Positions 26,406 to 36,357 of a DNA stretch of 60,258 nucleotides are shown in pieces (the stretch's first letter is position 1; each line of letters opens with the position of its first letter). The stretch lies in assembly GCA_947467145.1 (NCBI GenBank), contig CANIGJ010000025.1, forward strand, positions 1 through 60,258, given 5' to 3'. The notes below the pieces were generated by a model that saw only the letters and a list, made by a program, of their open reading frames with translations, searched no databases and had not been told where the DNA came from. The DNA comes from Rhodospirillaceae bacterium (lineage in GTDB: Bacteria; Pseudomonadota; Alphaproteobacteria; Rhodospirillales; UBA2165). Position numbers and translations under genes: made by a program.

Positions 26406-27455
26406 ATGGGACAGGACCTTCTTCTCGTCGGCAGTATTCCGCTCGAAACCGCCGAAGACGTCATGCTCAAATTCGGTGGCGCGTTGGGCCGCTATCTACC
26501 GGCGATGCCGGACGGCGAAGTCGGCGAACGACGGTCCTGGGTCAATCGTTTCTCCTACCAATTGTTCAACGGCCACGCCGATCTGGAAACCTTGCGCAAA
26601 CCGTCGCGCACCGACGGCCGCGAGCCCCTGCTGCCCAAGACCCGCGACGAAAGCTGGCAGTTCAAGGTGGCCCCCAATGTCGATGCCGTGCGGTTCGGCC
26701 TGCCCGGCCTGCGGCTCGGCTATGCGCGCGATGCGACGAGTTCGTATTTTGTGTTCAAGACCTTACGCGAAAAAGGCCTGCTGCCCGCCGACATGCGGTT
26801 CCAAATTTCGATCCCGATGGTCAATAGCGTCGTGCGCCCGCTGTATTTCCCGAACGCCGGCGATATCGACAAGATCCGCCCCGGCTTCGAGGAAGCCCTG
26901 GCCGCCGAGCTTGACGTGATCGTCCAGCGCATCCCGGCGAAGGATCTCGCCATCCAATGGGATTGCGCGTGGGAACTGCTGGCGGTGTACGGCGAACCCG
27001 GATCGAAGGAAGCCGATGTGGAAACCCATGTTGCACCGATCCGCCGGCTATCGGCGAAGCTGCCGAACGACGTCGCGCTGGGCTTTCACTTCTGCTTTGG
27101 CACCTTCGGCGGCTGGCCCGCCTTTGCGCCCAAGGATTTGGGGCGTGCCGCCGATCTGATCAACGCCGTCTTCAAGAACACGCCGCGCCGCATCGATTGG
27201 ATTCATATCCCGGCGCTCGATCGCACCGACGACGCGTTCTACGCGCCGCTCGCCGGGATCGATCAAAAGGTGACGCGCACCTATCTCGGCATGATCCACA
27301 GCATGGACTCGCTCGCTCAACGCCTCGATGTCGTGCGCAAATTCGTGCCCGATTTCGGCCTCGCCGCCTATTGCGGGTTCGGCCGTATTCCGCCGGAGCA
27401 ATTGCCGCAGATTCTCGCCGATCATCTCAAGGCGTTGAAGATCGCCGGAAAATAA
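26406..27455 (+). CDS. MetE-like (cobalamin-independent methionine synthase/UROD superfamily) barrel protein
   Basis: A 349-residue TIM-barrel protein related to the C-terminal catalytic domain of MetE. Apparent zinc ligands are His228 and Cys230 (LGFHFCFG) and Cys323 (AAYCGFGR), the H-x-C...C pattern of MetE and coenzyme-M transferases. It lacks the MetE N-terminal half, so it is probably not methionine synthase itself. A zinc-thiolate alkyl transfer is expected from the family; substrate unknown. AGAGG lies 7 nt before ATG 26406, while the longer start at 26364 has no site. It shares the same architecture with the protein at 48135-49169. Confidence 0.8.
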   Translation: MGQDLLLVGSIPLETAEDVMLKFGGALGRYLPAMPDGEVGERRSWVNRFSYQLFNGHADLETLRKPSRTDGREPLLPKTRDESWQFKVAPNVDAVRFGLPGLRLGYARDATSSYFVFKTLREKGLLPADMRFQISIPMVNSVVRPLYFPNAGDIDKIRPGFEEALAAELDVIVQRIPAKDLAIQWDCAWELLAVYGEPGSKEADVETHVAPIRRLSAKLPNDVALGFHFCFGTFGGWPAFAPKDLGRAADLINAVFKNTPRRIDWIHIPALDRTDDAFYAPLAGIDQKVTRTYLGMIHSMDSLAQRLDVVRKFVPDFGLAAYCGFGRIPPEQLPQILADHLKALKIAGK

Positions 27456-27474
27456 GGTCGCCGCGAAGCAGCCG

Positions 27475-28479
27475 TCAGGGGATCGTCGCGTCGCGCACGG
27501 TTTGGGCGATCACCTTGCCGTCGCGCACCAACTGATATTCGCCGCGATAGGATCCGGCGGGCCAGCCGGCCGGCGGCGCTGCACGTCCGATCGCATGAAA
27601 CTGGCGCGCTTGCGTGCGAGAAGACGGTGTTGTGCCGCCGCGCAACGTCACCGTTCCGTCCGGGCCGGTCACCGTCAGACGATTGACGTCGCCTTCGCGC
27701 ACGCCATAAGCCTCGACCCAGAAGCTGAGAAACGCCGCGCGCGCCAACGAGCTGGCGTTATACGCACCCTCATTCGCCTTGGCCCGTTGCGGCTGTTCCG
27801 CCGCGAAGCCTGCGGTGGCGATGCCTCCGGCCGCATATGGCATTGCACGGCTCCACAATCCGTTTCCGGTAACGTCGCGACTGCAACTCGCCGTCTGCGT
27901 CCGCGCATCGAATGGATCGACAACCACATCTCCGCGTGCAACGCGGAAATGTAAGTGCGGGAATTCCGTCTCGCCCGACAGGCCGATCAAACCCAAACGT
28001 TCGCCGGCCTTCACATCCTGACCCGATTTGACCGCAATGCTGCCGTTACGCATGTGGCAGTACTGAGTTATCCAGCCGTTACCGTGCATGATAGCAACGC
28101 GATTGCCGCATTCGCGGCCCTTGATGTCGGGTGCGCCGGCTTCACGAATGGAGATGTCCGCCATGTCGTCACGGACCCCAACGACCCGCCCCGGCGCGGC
28201 CGCAACTACGGCCACACCGCGCATCATGGCGGCAAGATCCGGAAGCGCGAAATCGGTACCGTCGTGCGCATCGTAGGTTCTGAAGCCGCACGCAAAGTCG
28301 ACCGCCCCCGGCCCGGCATCACGATCGACATAGCTTTGAATGAAACAGGTCTCGCCCAGCACGCAATCGACGGGAAAGCCGAGCCGTGGTGGCGCGGCAT
28401 CCTGTGCCCCAGCCAGGCGGGAGAATGCGACAACGGCAAGCGCCGTCGTCAGCACGAAGATCGAACGCGCGCGTTTCAT
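27475..28479 (-). CDS. Secreted M23 family metallopeptidase
   Basis: A 334-residue exported protein: signal peptide to RLAGAQ, then an M23/LytM domain at about 50-195. The zinc residues are seen in YDAHDGTDFALP (HxxxD) and FPHLHFRV (HxH), with an additional YCHM. The C-terminal 130 residues form an uncharacterised tail. M23 enzymes cut peptidoglycan cross-links or act as envelope peptidases. It converges on the MetE-like gene with a 19-nt gap. Confidence 0.88.
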   Translation of the reverse strand: MKRARSIFVLTTALAVVAFSRLAGAQDAAPPRLGFPVDCVLGETCFIQSYVDRDAGPGAVDFACGFRTYDAHDGTDFALPDLAAMMRGVAVVAAAPGRVVGVRDDMADISIREAGAPDIKGRECGNRVAIMHGNGWITQYCHMRNGSIAVKSGQDVKAGERLGLIGLSGETEFPHLHFRVARGDVVVDPFDARTQTASCSRDVTGNGLWSRAMPYAAGGIATAGFAAEQPQRAKANEGAYNASSLARAAFLSFWVEAYGVREGDVNRLTVTGPDGTVTLRGGTTPSSRTQARQFHAIGRAAPPAGWPAGSYRGEYQLVRDGKVIAQTVRDATIP

Positions 28480-28525
28480 ACGCGACGTTAACAGCCGATC
28501 TTAGTTCAAGGCAATTCGATTGGCA

Positions 28526-30877
28526 CTATTTCCGCTTGAGCGCCTCAGCCAGTGCCGCCGCCAAAGCACCTTGCGGTGCTGCGGCCGGCTTGGACGCCGG
28601 CTGCGTGCGTTGCGGGGCCCTGTTCCGATCGGCACCATTGCGATCCGCCTTGTTTCGATCAACTTGGCCACGATCGGATTTCGCGGCAGCGCCCGCCCCG
28701 TCCGTGCGCTGCGCATCCGAGCGCATGGAGAGGCCGATGCGCTTGCGCGGGATGTCGATATCGACGACGCGCACCTTCACGACATCGCCCGCCTTCACCA
28801 CCTCGTGGGCGTCCTTCACATAGCGGTCGGCCAGTTGCGACACATGGACCAAGCCGTCCTGATGCACGCCGATATCGACGAACGCGCCGAAGGCCGCCAC
28901 GTTGGTAACGGTCCCTTCGAGCAGCATGCCCGGCTTCAGGTCTTTGATTTCGTCGATGCCGTCGGCGAAGGTTGCGGTCTTGAAACCGGGGCGCGGATCG
29001 CGGCCAGGCTTTTCCAGTTCGGCAATAATATCGCGCACAGTCGGCAGACCGAATTTCTCATCGACGAAAACTTCCGGATCCAATGCCTTCAGGGCAGCGC
29101 TGTCGCCCATGAGGGCGCGTACATCGCGCCCGCAGGCGGCGACGATCTTCTTGGCGACATCGTAGGCTTCGGGATGGACCGAGGAGGCATCGAGCGGCTC
29201 GGCCCCGTTGGTGATGCGCAGAAAGCCCGCGCATTGTTCGAACGTGCGCTGGCCGAGGCGGCTGACCTTCAATAGATCCTTGCGGCTGGCGAACGGTCCC
29301 GTCGCATCGCGATGCGCGACGATGGCTTCGGCCAGCGACGCACCAAGGCCGGAAACCCGCGCCAGCAACGGCGCCGACGCGGTATTGAGATCGACGCCGA
29401 CCGCATTCACCGCGTCTTCGACCACGGCCTGCAACGAGCGGCCAAGACGGAACTGATCGACATCGTGTTGGTACTGGCCGACGCCGATAGATTTCGGCTC
29501 GATCTTCACCAACTCGGCGAGCGGATCCTGCAAACGGCGCGCGATAGAAACGGCTCCGCGCAACGACACGTCGAGCCCGGGGAATTCCTTGGCCGCCGTC
29601 TCGGACGCGGAATAGACCGAGGCGCCGGCCTCGCTGACGATGACCTTGAGCGGCTTCGGTGCGGGCATATCGGCCAGCATCTCGGCCACCAGCTTCTCCG
29701 TCTCGCGGCTGCCGGTGCCATTGCCGATGGAGATCAGTTCGATGCCGTGCTTGCGCACCAGGCTCGCCAGTTCGGCTTGCGTGCCGCGCACGTCGTTCTT
29801 CGGCGGAAACGGATAGACCGTCGTCGTCGTCAGCACCTTGCCGGTGCCATCGACCACGGCGACCTTCACGCCGGTGCGGATGCCCGGATCGAGCCCCATA
29901 GTGGCGCGCGACCCAGCGGGGGCCGCCAGCAAAAGGTCCTTCAAGTTGCGTGCGAACACCTGGATCGCTTCTTCCTCGGCGCGTTCACGCAATTCACCCA
30001 TGAGGTCGAGTTGCAAGTGCAGCGACAGCTTCACGCGCCACGTCCAGCGCACGACATCCATCAACCACAGATCGCCCGGCAATGCATTGCCGATGGCAAA
30101 GGCGGCCGCGATCGTCTGTTCCACCGGTTTGACGGTTGCGGTACTGTCGGCATCGACCTCGATATCGAGGAACAGGAATTCCTCGCGCCGGCCGCGCAGC
30201 ATCGCCAAGGCACGATGGCCGGCGACGGTCGCCCAGCGTTCGGCGTGATCGAAATAGTCGGAAAATTTCGCGCCCGCCTCTTGTTTGCCGTCCGCGACGC
30301 GCGAACGCAGGAAGGCGCGCTCCTTCATATAGATGCGCAGGCGGCCGACGAGATCGGCATTCTCGGCGAATTGTTCGGACAAGATATCGCGCGCCCCTTC
30401 GAGCGCGGCTTTGACATCCGCCACCGTCTCATTGACATAGGCCGCCGCCAGTTCCGCCGGCACGAGGGCGCGATCGGCCATGATGGCTTCCGCCAACGGA
30501 CCCAAGCCATTTTCGCGCGCGATATCGGCCTTGGTGCGGCGCTTCGGCTTGTACGGCAGATAGATATCTTCGAGCTCGGCCTTGGTCACCGCCGTCGCCA
30601 GCTTGGTTTCCAGCTCGTCGGTCAACTTACCCTGTTCACGGATGGAATTGAGGATGGCATCACGACGCGCATCGAACTCGCGCAGATAAACCAGCCTTTC
30701 GGCCAACAGGCGAAGTTGGGTGTCGTCCAGGCCGCCCGTCACTTCCTTGCGGTAACGCGCGACGAACGGAACGGTCGCGCCTTCATCCAACAGGCCGATG
30801 GCGGCGGCGGCCTGTTCGGGCCGTGCATTGATTTCCGCCGCGATGGTGATCGAGATACGCTTGATATCGGTGGCCAT
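28526..30877 (-). CDS. tex: Tex family RNA-binding transcription accessory protein
   Basis: A 783-residue protein with the full Tex layout: N-terminal helical region ([20 protein letters not shown]), YqgF/RNase H-like domain ([20 protein letters not shown]), helix-hairpin-helix region ([40 protein letters not shown]) and C-terminal S1 domain ([20 protein letters not shown]). A basic, Asp/Arg/Asn-rich and Ala/Pro-rich tail of about 60 residues follows the S1 domain. Tex binds nucleic acid and affects transcription. It stands alone here as a housekeeping gene. Confidence 0.95.
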   Translation of the reverse strand: MATDIKRISITIAAEINARPEQAAAAIGLLDEGATVPFVARYRKEVTGGLDDTQLRLLAERLVYLREFDARRDAILNSIREQGKLTDELETKLATAVTKAELEDIYLPYKPKRRTKADIARENGLGPLAEAIMADRALVPAELAAAYVNETVADVKAALEGARDILSEQFAENADLVGRLRIYMKERAFLRSRVADGKQEAGAKFSDYFDHAERWATVAGHRALAMLRGRREEFLFLDIEVDADSTATVKPVEQTIAAAFAIGNALPGDLWLMDVVRWTWRVKLSLHLQLDLMGELRERAEEEAIQVFARNLKDLLLAAPAGSRATMGLDPGIRTGVKVAVVDGTGKVLTTTTVYPFPPKNDVRGTQAELASLVRKHGIELISIGNGTGSRETEKLVAEMLADMPAPKPLKVIVSEAGASVYSASETAAKEFPGLDVSLRGAVSIARRLQDPLAELVKIEPKSIGVGQYQHDVDQFRLGRSLQAVVEDAVNAVGVDLNTASAPLLARVSGLGASLAEAIVAHRDATGPFASRKDLLKVSRLGQRTFEQCAGFLRITNGAEPLDASSVHPEAYDVAKKIVAACGRDVRALMGDSAALKALDPEVFVDEKFGLPTVRDIIAELEKPGRDPRPGFKTATFADGIDEIKDLKPGMLLEGTVTNVAAFGAFVDIGVHQDGLVHVSQLADRYVKDAHEVVKAGDVVKVRVVDIDIPRKRIGLSMRSDAQRTDGAGAAAKSDRGQVDRNKADRNGADRNRAPQRTQPASKPAAAPQGALAAALAEALKRK

Positions 30878-31049
30878 ATTTTTCCCGCATTGGACAAGGG
30901 CGCGGCGAAAAATAGAAACAATCGCGTGGCGGATGCCAAGGTTTATCGGTTCTGCGGAAACATACGGCGATTATTCAACGAAAAGCGCCACCTCGACCTG
31001 TGCATAACTTCACCCAGATCGAAGACGGCGCTGCGGGTTCGGCGAATCA

Positions 31050-31820
31050 CTATTTCTGTTTATCGGCCAATTGGCGCGAGTAGAAGCGCCACAGGCTGTA
31101 GACCATGTCGGACGGCTTGCCCGGATTTTCCGGCGTCGGCGGATTTTTGGGCCGCATGCCGCGGAAGAACTCAACATCATCGTCGCGGATCGGGCGCGGT
31201 TCGCCCAGCAGGCGCGCCTGATAATTCATCTTGGCGAGATCGAACAGATTGATCGCGTTGACCGTCGCCTCCTGCACATCGCGGCCAACCGACGTGATGC
31301 CATGACTGCGCATCATGCAGACGTCGGTCTTGCCCACCGCTTTCGCCAGTTCACGGCCCAAGCTGCTGTCGCGGATCAGGATCGAGCGGTCGTACTGGCT
31401 GATGCGATCGTTGATCAGCAGATCGAGCGCGGATGGATTGTACGAGCCCAGGATCGGCAGCAGCGGCACGTCGCAGATCGTGAACAGCACGACGGTGGAG
31501 GGATGGATGTGGATGACGGAATTGATCTCAGGCCGCGCGCGATACATTTCGGTATGGATGAAGACTTCCTGCGGCACGGCGAGACCCTGGTTGCCCGACA
31601 GCAACTTGCCGTCGAAATCGACCGTGATGACCTCGTCCGGCGTCGTGTAATAAAGCCCGGCTTCCATCGGCCCGCGCGCGCGGATCAGGATTTTGTCTTC
31701 GCCCGGGATGCGCGTGCTCACATGCCCTTGCGTCGGGTTGGACAAATCCAGCATGCCGATGATGCGGCACGATTCAGCCACCACTTCGCGCAATTTGTTC
31801 AGGTGTGCGGCGTCGCTCAT
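31050..31820 (-). CDS. Class II aldolase/adducin family protein, possible aromatic-acid decarboxylase
   Basis: A 256-residue class II aldolase fold with zinc histidines in VIHIHPST (HxH) and RSHGI. It is the last gene of the TctA-Rieske operon, 2 nt after the transporter. In some phthalate pathways the 3,4-dihydroxyphthalate decarboxylase belongs to this fold family, so decarboxylation of a dihydroxylated aromatic acid made by the upstream oxygenases is more likely here than sugar-phosphate cleavage. That assignment rests on context only. Confidence 0.8.
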   Translation of the reverse strand: MSDAAHLNKLREVVAESCRIIGMLDLSNPTQGHVSTRIPGEDKILIRARGPMEAGLYYTTPDEVITVDFDGKLLSGNQGLAVPQEVFIHTEMYRARPEINSVIHIHPSTVVLFTICDVPLLPILGSYNPSALDLLINDRISQYDRSILIRDSSLGRELAKAVGKTDVCMMRSHGITSVGRDVQEATVNAINLFDLAKMNYQARLLGEPRPIRDDDVEFFRGMRPKNPPTPENPGKPSDMVYSLWRFYSRQLADKQK

Positions 31821-31822
31821 TC

Positions 31823-33838
31823 TTAATCCTTATTGAAAAAATCCGAGAGCAGGGAATCCGGCCAGATGATGTTGATAAGATTGTCGAACAATCCAAAGAC
31901 GAGCAACACCAGGATGCCGCCGGTGAGGATGCCCCAGGCCCACGGTCGTTTTCCGATCATGAAGACGGCAGGGATCGTCGCGGCAAACAGGATCGCGGCA
32001 TATTGCAAGCCAATCACATAAGCCAAGATGACGAAGCCGACGAAATAGCCGAACAGGATGGCGGCGTAACGCCGCTGGCCTTCCATATCGGTGCTGAGCA
32101 TGCCGATATCGAGCACCTCGCTCTCGCCGCGCTCCCACCCGCTCTTGATCACCTGCACCGCCGCCAGAACGATGATCAATGCGCCCAAGACCAGCGGGAA
32201 GTTGCGCGCCACCGGCCGGTAGTCGAAGGATTGCCAGACGAAGGCAGCAGCAATGACGATGAAGAGCAGGCCGACATAAGAATCCGTCTTCCACGCCCAC
32301 GGATTCTTGCGCACCGGATTGTCGACCGCCGCAGCGCCCACGGACGCCGCTCCGGCCAACTGCGGCACACTTTTGTCATAGCTGCCGATGCGAATAAAGA
32401 AGATGACGACAACGACCGCCAGGACCAGCAAGCCGATGGTCAAGGGACGCGACAAGGTGCCGCCCAGGCCATAAAGCGAGATCGCCGACATGCCGTTCTT
32501 TTCGATGATCTCGCCTAGGATGAGGCCGAGAATCAGCGGCGGGCGCGGCCACTTATAGCTCTTCATCGCCAGGCCCAATGCGGTGAAGGCCAGGATGATC
32601 GGCACCGCCGACCAATGCTGGGTTTCCTGGAAAGCCGACAGAATCGACAGCGGAATGATGACCGCGCCCAGCACCGGATAAGGCACACGCGACAATTTCG
32701 CCAATTGACCGGAGGCGAACATGCCGAGCACGGCCAGCACCGCGTTGCCGAGGATCAGACTGATTACGATCAAGGTAACGATATCGCCATGCTCGCTCAG
32801 CAGCGACGGGCCCGGCGAGATACCGTAAGCGATCATCGCGACGAGTACGAAGACCCAGCCTTGGCCGGCCGGTACGCCCAACGCCAGAGTCGGGATGGCG
32901 TGCCCACCTTCTTTGGCGCTTTGCACCGATTCCGAAAACACGAGACCGCGATAGGACCCTTTGCCGAATTGACGGCGGTTCTTCGCTGCCGAAATGCCGA
33001 TGCCGTAGGACAGCCACGACACGACGCGCGCGCCCACGCCGGGGATCGCGCCCAGGAACACGCCCAAGATCGAATGGCGGATGATGAGCTTCCAATATTT
33101 GAGCGCCAACCTGGCGCCCTTGAAAACCTCGCGCGTACTGAGCTTGGCATCGGCGCGGCTGGTCGCACTGCGCGTCATCAGAAGATCGATCATCTCAGGC
33201 AGCGCGAACAGACCGATCACCGTCGCGATCAGCGGCAGCCCTTCCTGGAATTCGAGCAGGCCCAGGGTGAAGCGCGCTTCGCCGGAGAACGGGCTAAGGC
33301 CGACGGTGCTGAGCAGCAATCCCGCTAGGCCCATGGTGAGGCCCTTTATCATCGCGCCCCGGCTGAGCGCGCCGACGATGGCGACACCGAAGATGCCCAG
33401 CGCGGCGATCTCGGCGAAGCTGAACTGCAGGATGAAGGGCTTGATGATGGGCATCACCAGCAGCAGCGCCGCCGCGCCGATCAAGCCGCCGATGGCCGAC
33501 ACCATATAGATGAAGCCGAGCACGCGGGCAGCCCGCCCTTTGGACACCAGCGGGCGTGCTTCCAAGAACGTCACCTGCCCGCCGCCTGGATGACCGAGCG
33601 CCACGATGGGCAAAACGTCGAGCATGTCATCGACCGACGTGATGGTCGCCAGCATAACGATGCCGATCACCGGATCTTGGACATTGAACACGATGAAGGG
33701 GATGGCCAGCGCCATGAGCAGGCTGGCCGATGCGCCCGGCACGATGCCGGCAAAGGCCGCCATCGAAACGGCGGCGAAGAATGCGAACCAATAAGCAGAT
33801 GTGCCGAGCACACTCAGCCCAGCCAGGACCCCATCCAT
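31823..33838 (-). CDS. Tripartite tricarboxylate transporter: TctA permease fused to TctB
   Basis: A 671-residue membrane protein. Residues 1 to about 505 are a TctA permease (SMAAFAGIVPGASASLLMAL, GHPGGGQVTFLEA, GVPAGQGWVFVLV, and LILGLILGEIIEKN near its end). After a linker rich in Ala/Val (about 510-545) come roughly four more helices matching a TctB small subunit (WKTDSYVGLLFIVIAAAFVW, LVLGALIIVLAAVQVI, YVIGLQYAAILFAATIPAVF). TctA and TctB are usually separate genes. The start at 33838 follows GGGAGG. With the SBP upstream it forms a complete TTT importer for a di/tricarboxylate or aromatic acid. Confidence 0.88.
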   Translation of the reverse strand: MDGVLAGLSVLGTSAYWFAFFAAVSMAAFAGIVPGASASLLMALAIPFIVFNVQDPVIGIVMLATITSVDDMLDVLPIVALGHPGGGQVTFLEARPLVSKGRAARVLGFIYMVSAIGGLIGAAALLLVMPIIKPFILQFSFAEIAALGIFGVAIVGALSRGAMIKGLTMGLAGLLLSTVGLSPFSGEARFTLGLLEFQEGLPLIATVIGLFALPEMIDLLMTRSATSRADAKLSTREVFKGARLALKYWKLIIRHSILGVFLGAIPGVGARVVSWLSYGIGISAAKNRRQFGKGSYRGLVFSESVQSAKEGGHAIPTLALGVPAGQGWVFVLVAMIAYGISPGPSLLSEHGDIVTLIVISLILGNAVLAVLGMFASGQLAKLSRVPYPVLGAVIIPLSILSAFQETQHWSAVPIILAFTALGLAMKSYKWPRPPLILGLILGEIIEKNGMSAISLYGLGGTLSRPLTIGLLVLAVVVVIFFIRIGSYDKSVPQLAGAASVGAAAVDNPVRKNPWAWKTDSYVGLLFIVIAAAFVWQSFDYRPVARNFPLVLGALIIVLAAVQVIKSGWERGESEVLDIGMLSTDMEGQRRYAAILFGYFVGFVILAYVIGLQYAAILFAATIPAVFMIGKRPWAWGILTGGILVLLVFGLFDNLINIIWPDSLLSDFFNKD

Positions 33839-33924
33839 GTCGCCTCCCATGACGACCGTCGATTATTATTTGACGATCGCTGCCGTCGCGACAGCGTTAC
33901 ACCGCCGCAACGGAGCGTATCGCG

Positions 33925-35040
33925 CTATTTGCCCTCGACAAACTTCTCGTAGATCAACTTCTGATATTTTTGGTATTCCGGCAGGTGACGTTTGAAGGCG
34001 CCATGCAGGCGCACGACGCTTTTCTGCATCTCCTCGCCATTGATCAAGGTGATCGGCTCGCGCTGAATCTTTTCCACCGCAGCGGCGAATTCCGCATCCT
34101 TGAAGGCATTCTCATAAGCCCGGCGCAGGATATTGACGACCGCCGGCGGCGTCTTCGGCGTCGTGGCCAAGGTCTTGCCTGCCAGGACCTCGGGCAGCAC
34201 CAAGCCTTCCCACAGATCCTTCTGTTCCGGCGTCAGCCAGTTCATGGCGTTTTCGAGTTCCATCTCGGTTTCGCCATTGGAATTCAGCTTGATATCGGGA
34301 TTACTGAGATCGGCGATGGGCTTCAAGAAGCCTTTCTTGAGCCAGCCTTCGCGCATCCGCGTGATGCTGTACCAGACAGCACCGCCGATCCAGGTATTGA
34401 TGTCGCCGCGTTCCAACATGACGAGCGAATCCGCCGTGCCCGCTTGCGCGATCGGCAGGATCTTCATCGGCGCTTCCATCCAATAGGCCATTAGGGCCGA
34501 CGCCAAGGTCTTGCCCGAAATGTCTTCCGGCCGCCCGACGGGTTCGGCCATGGTGAGCACGACCTTGCCGCCCTTAGCGTCCTTCAACGTCTTATAGGGC
34601 ACCGTGTCGCGCGCCATGAGCACGAGATCGCGCCCGGTATGCGAACCGATATATTCGAACTTGTCGGTCTCGAACTCCGCCGACTTGTCGACGAACTCGA
34701 TCCCGACGCCAGGAGCGGCGAGGAACGAAATCGTCAGCCCATCGGGCTTGGACTTCCACACATAGTTCCGCCCCGCCGGGGTCGGTGCAATATTGCGCAC
34801 GACGATATTGGGATTGCCCGGAATGAACTTGCCCCAGGTCTGCGCAAAATGGCGCGCATGCAGATCGGTACCGCCGCCCGGTTTGAAATCGACGATCAGG
34901 TTGATCGTCTTGCCTTTGAAATAGGTTTCCGGATTGATGTCCGCAGCCGCCACGGGCGCGGCGATGGCGCATGCCACGAACAGCATAGCCAACGACACCG
35001 CGAAACCCCGCAACGCGCCGAGCGTTTTACGCTTCGTCAT
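33925..35040 (-). CDS. TTT-family substrate-binding protein (TctC/Bug type)
   Basis: A 371-residue exported receptor. A Lys/Arg-rich signal peptide ends near APVAAA; the mature start has YFKGKTINLIVDFKPGGGTD, the first Bug-family loop, and IAPTPAGRNYVWKSKPDGLT. It is the periplasmic receptor for the TctA-TctB fusion 86 nt downstream. Ligands of this family include citrate, phthalate, terephthalate and nicotinate. Confidence 0.88.
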   Translation of the reverse strand: MTKRKTLGALRGFAVSLAMLFVACAIAAPVAAADINPETYFKGKTINLIVDFKPGGGTDLHARHFAQTWGKFIPGNPNIVVRNIAPTPAGRNYVWKSKPDGLTISFLAAPGVGIEFVDKSAEFETDKFEYIGSHTGRDLVLMARDTVPYKTLKDAKGGKVVLTMAEPVGRPEDISGKTLASALMAYWMEAPMKILPIAQAGTADSLVMLERGDINTWIGGAVWYSITRMREGWLKKGFLKPIADLSNPDIKLNSNGETEMELENAMNWLTPEQKDLWEGLVLPEVLAGKTLATTPKTPPAVVNILRRAYENAFKDAEFAAAVEKIQREPITLINGEEMQKSVVRLHGAFKRHLPEYQKYQKLIYEKFVEGK

Positions 35041-35065
35041 AACGTTCCTCCCTGTAGGAAGTTCT

Positions 35066-36325
35066 TTATTCAGCCGCCGTGCGATTTTTCGCTTCTTCGA
35101 CTTCTTTGATAAGCGGACTGTATTTCACCGTATTGCCCGTGCTCGTCTTATCGATGGTGTTCGATACGCGACCAAGGAAGAACTTCTCGACCGGAAGCTC
35201 GATGGGGCCCATGTTCGGATCGCGGAACACGTTCTTCGGATCCTTGCCGGCTTCGATGTCACGCATCGCGTCTTCCAGCATCTTGCGATACATGATGACA
35301 CCGCGATCGGACCGGCCCAGCACTTCCTTCGTGCGATCCGTGACCAGGCCTTGCGTAATCCACGCCACGATATCCTGGCCGCTATTGTTGTCGAGGATAT
35401 CCCATTGCGGCAGGCCGGAACCATCGAGCAACGGCACCGGCGCCGAATAGACGGGGATGTCCACATCAGCCTGCGGCGTGATCGGCATGCCCGATTCCTT
35501 GTCGAAGATGCGATACCACCAATAGGCCGTGTGGTTATCGTCCTGCGGCACACGCACCTGGAAGACATGGCCGGTCTTCAGCAGGTTCGGGAACACGACC
35601 GGATGGCCAATCTTCCAATCGTCGTCTTCCTCGCTGTTACCCTGCTGCACGCGGCGCTTGGTGATGCCGTATTCGAACGTATCGAAACCGACCTTCACAT
35701 GCGGCTTCACCGGACGCTGCTTGTCGTCCTTGCCGAGCTTCCGCAGCACGTAATTGAGGAAGTACTGGTGCAGCCATTCGACATGCACGGGGTCGAGCGA
35801 GTTCTCCATGATCTGCAGCCAGTTGCAGGGCACGACGGCGAAGCCCACTTCGCGCATCGCTTCTTCTGCGACATACAGATCCCACTTCGGCAGCACCGGC
35901 GCCGGCTTCGGGCCGAGATAGCCAAAGATCATCCCGCCCATCTGCGAGACTTCGTAGGCGACGGTCGTCACCTTGTCCTTGAAGCGCGCATCCGGATCTT
36001 CGGCTTCCTCATAAGGCTGCTCGATGCATTGGCCTTTTTCGTCAAAGGCCCAGCCGTGATAAGGGCAGCGGATGCCGCATTTCTCCGGGATGCCGTAAAC
36101 CAGCGACATCGAGCGATGTGGGCAGCGCGCCTCCAGCAGGCCATAGGTGCCCGACAGATCACGATAGAGCACGAGATCTTCGCCCAGCAGCTTGATCGGC
36201 AGGGTATCGCGATCTTTCATCTGCGAGACGGTGGCAATCGGGTGCCAGTAACGGCGCAGCAGATTACCCATCGGCGTGCCGGGCCCAACCCGGGTCAGCC
36301 GTTCGTTCTGTTCCTGTGTCAGCAT
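35066..36325 (-). CDS. Rieske non-haem iron oxygenase, phthalate 4,5-dioxygenase type, copy 1
   Basis: A 419-residue oxygenase component. Rieske cluster ligands Cys68/His70 (CPHRSM) and Cys87/His90 (CPYHGW). The mononuclear iron site is Asp178, His181 and His186 (SLDPVHVEWLHQ). The opening RVGPGTPMGNLLRRYWHPI is typical of phthalate dioxygenase and related one-subunit oxygenases, which work with a separate reductase and no beta subunit. No reductase is in the window. It is very similar to the next gene. Confidence 0.9.
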   Translation of the reverse strand: MLTQEQNERLTRVGPGTPMGNLLRRYWHPIATVSQMKDRDTLPIKLLGEDLVLYRDLSGTYGLLEARCPHRSMSLVYGIPEKCGIRCPYHGWAFDEKGQCIEQPYEEAEDPDARFKDKVTTVAYEVSQMGGMIFGYLGPKPAPVLPKWDLYVAEEAMREVGFAVVPCNWLQIMENSLDPVHVEWLHQYFLNYVLRKLGKDDKQRPVKPHVKVGFDTFEYGITKRRVQQGNSEEDDDWKIGHPVVFPNLLKTGHVFQVRVPQDDNHTAYWWYRIFDKESGMPITPQADVDIPVYSAPVPLLDGSGLPQWDILDNNSGQDIVAWITQGLVTDRTKEVLGRSDRGVIMYRKMLEDAMRDIEAGKDPKNVFRDPNMGPIELPVEKFFLGRVSNTIDKTSTGNTVKYSPLIKEVEEAKNRTAAE

Positions 36326-36357
36326 CGTACTATCTCCATCATATTGCGTGCGCCGCG

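Noticed and set aside
29312..31252. Plus-strand open frame of 646 codons across tex
   Set aside because: Antisense to Tex, whose YqgF, HhH and S1 motifs are unambiguous. It is Arg/His/Gln-rich without domains.
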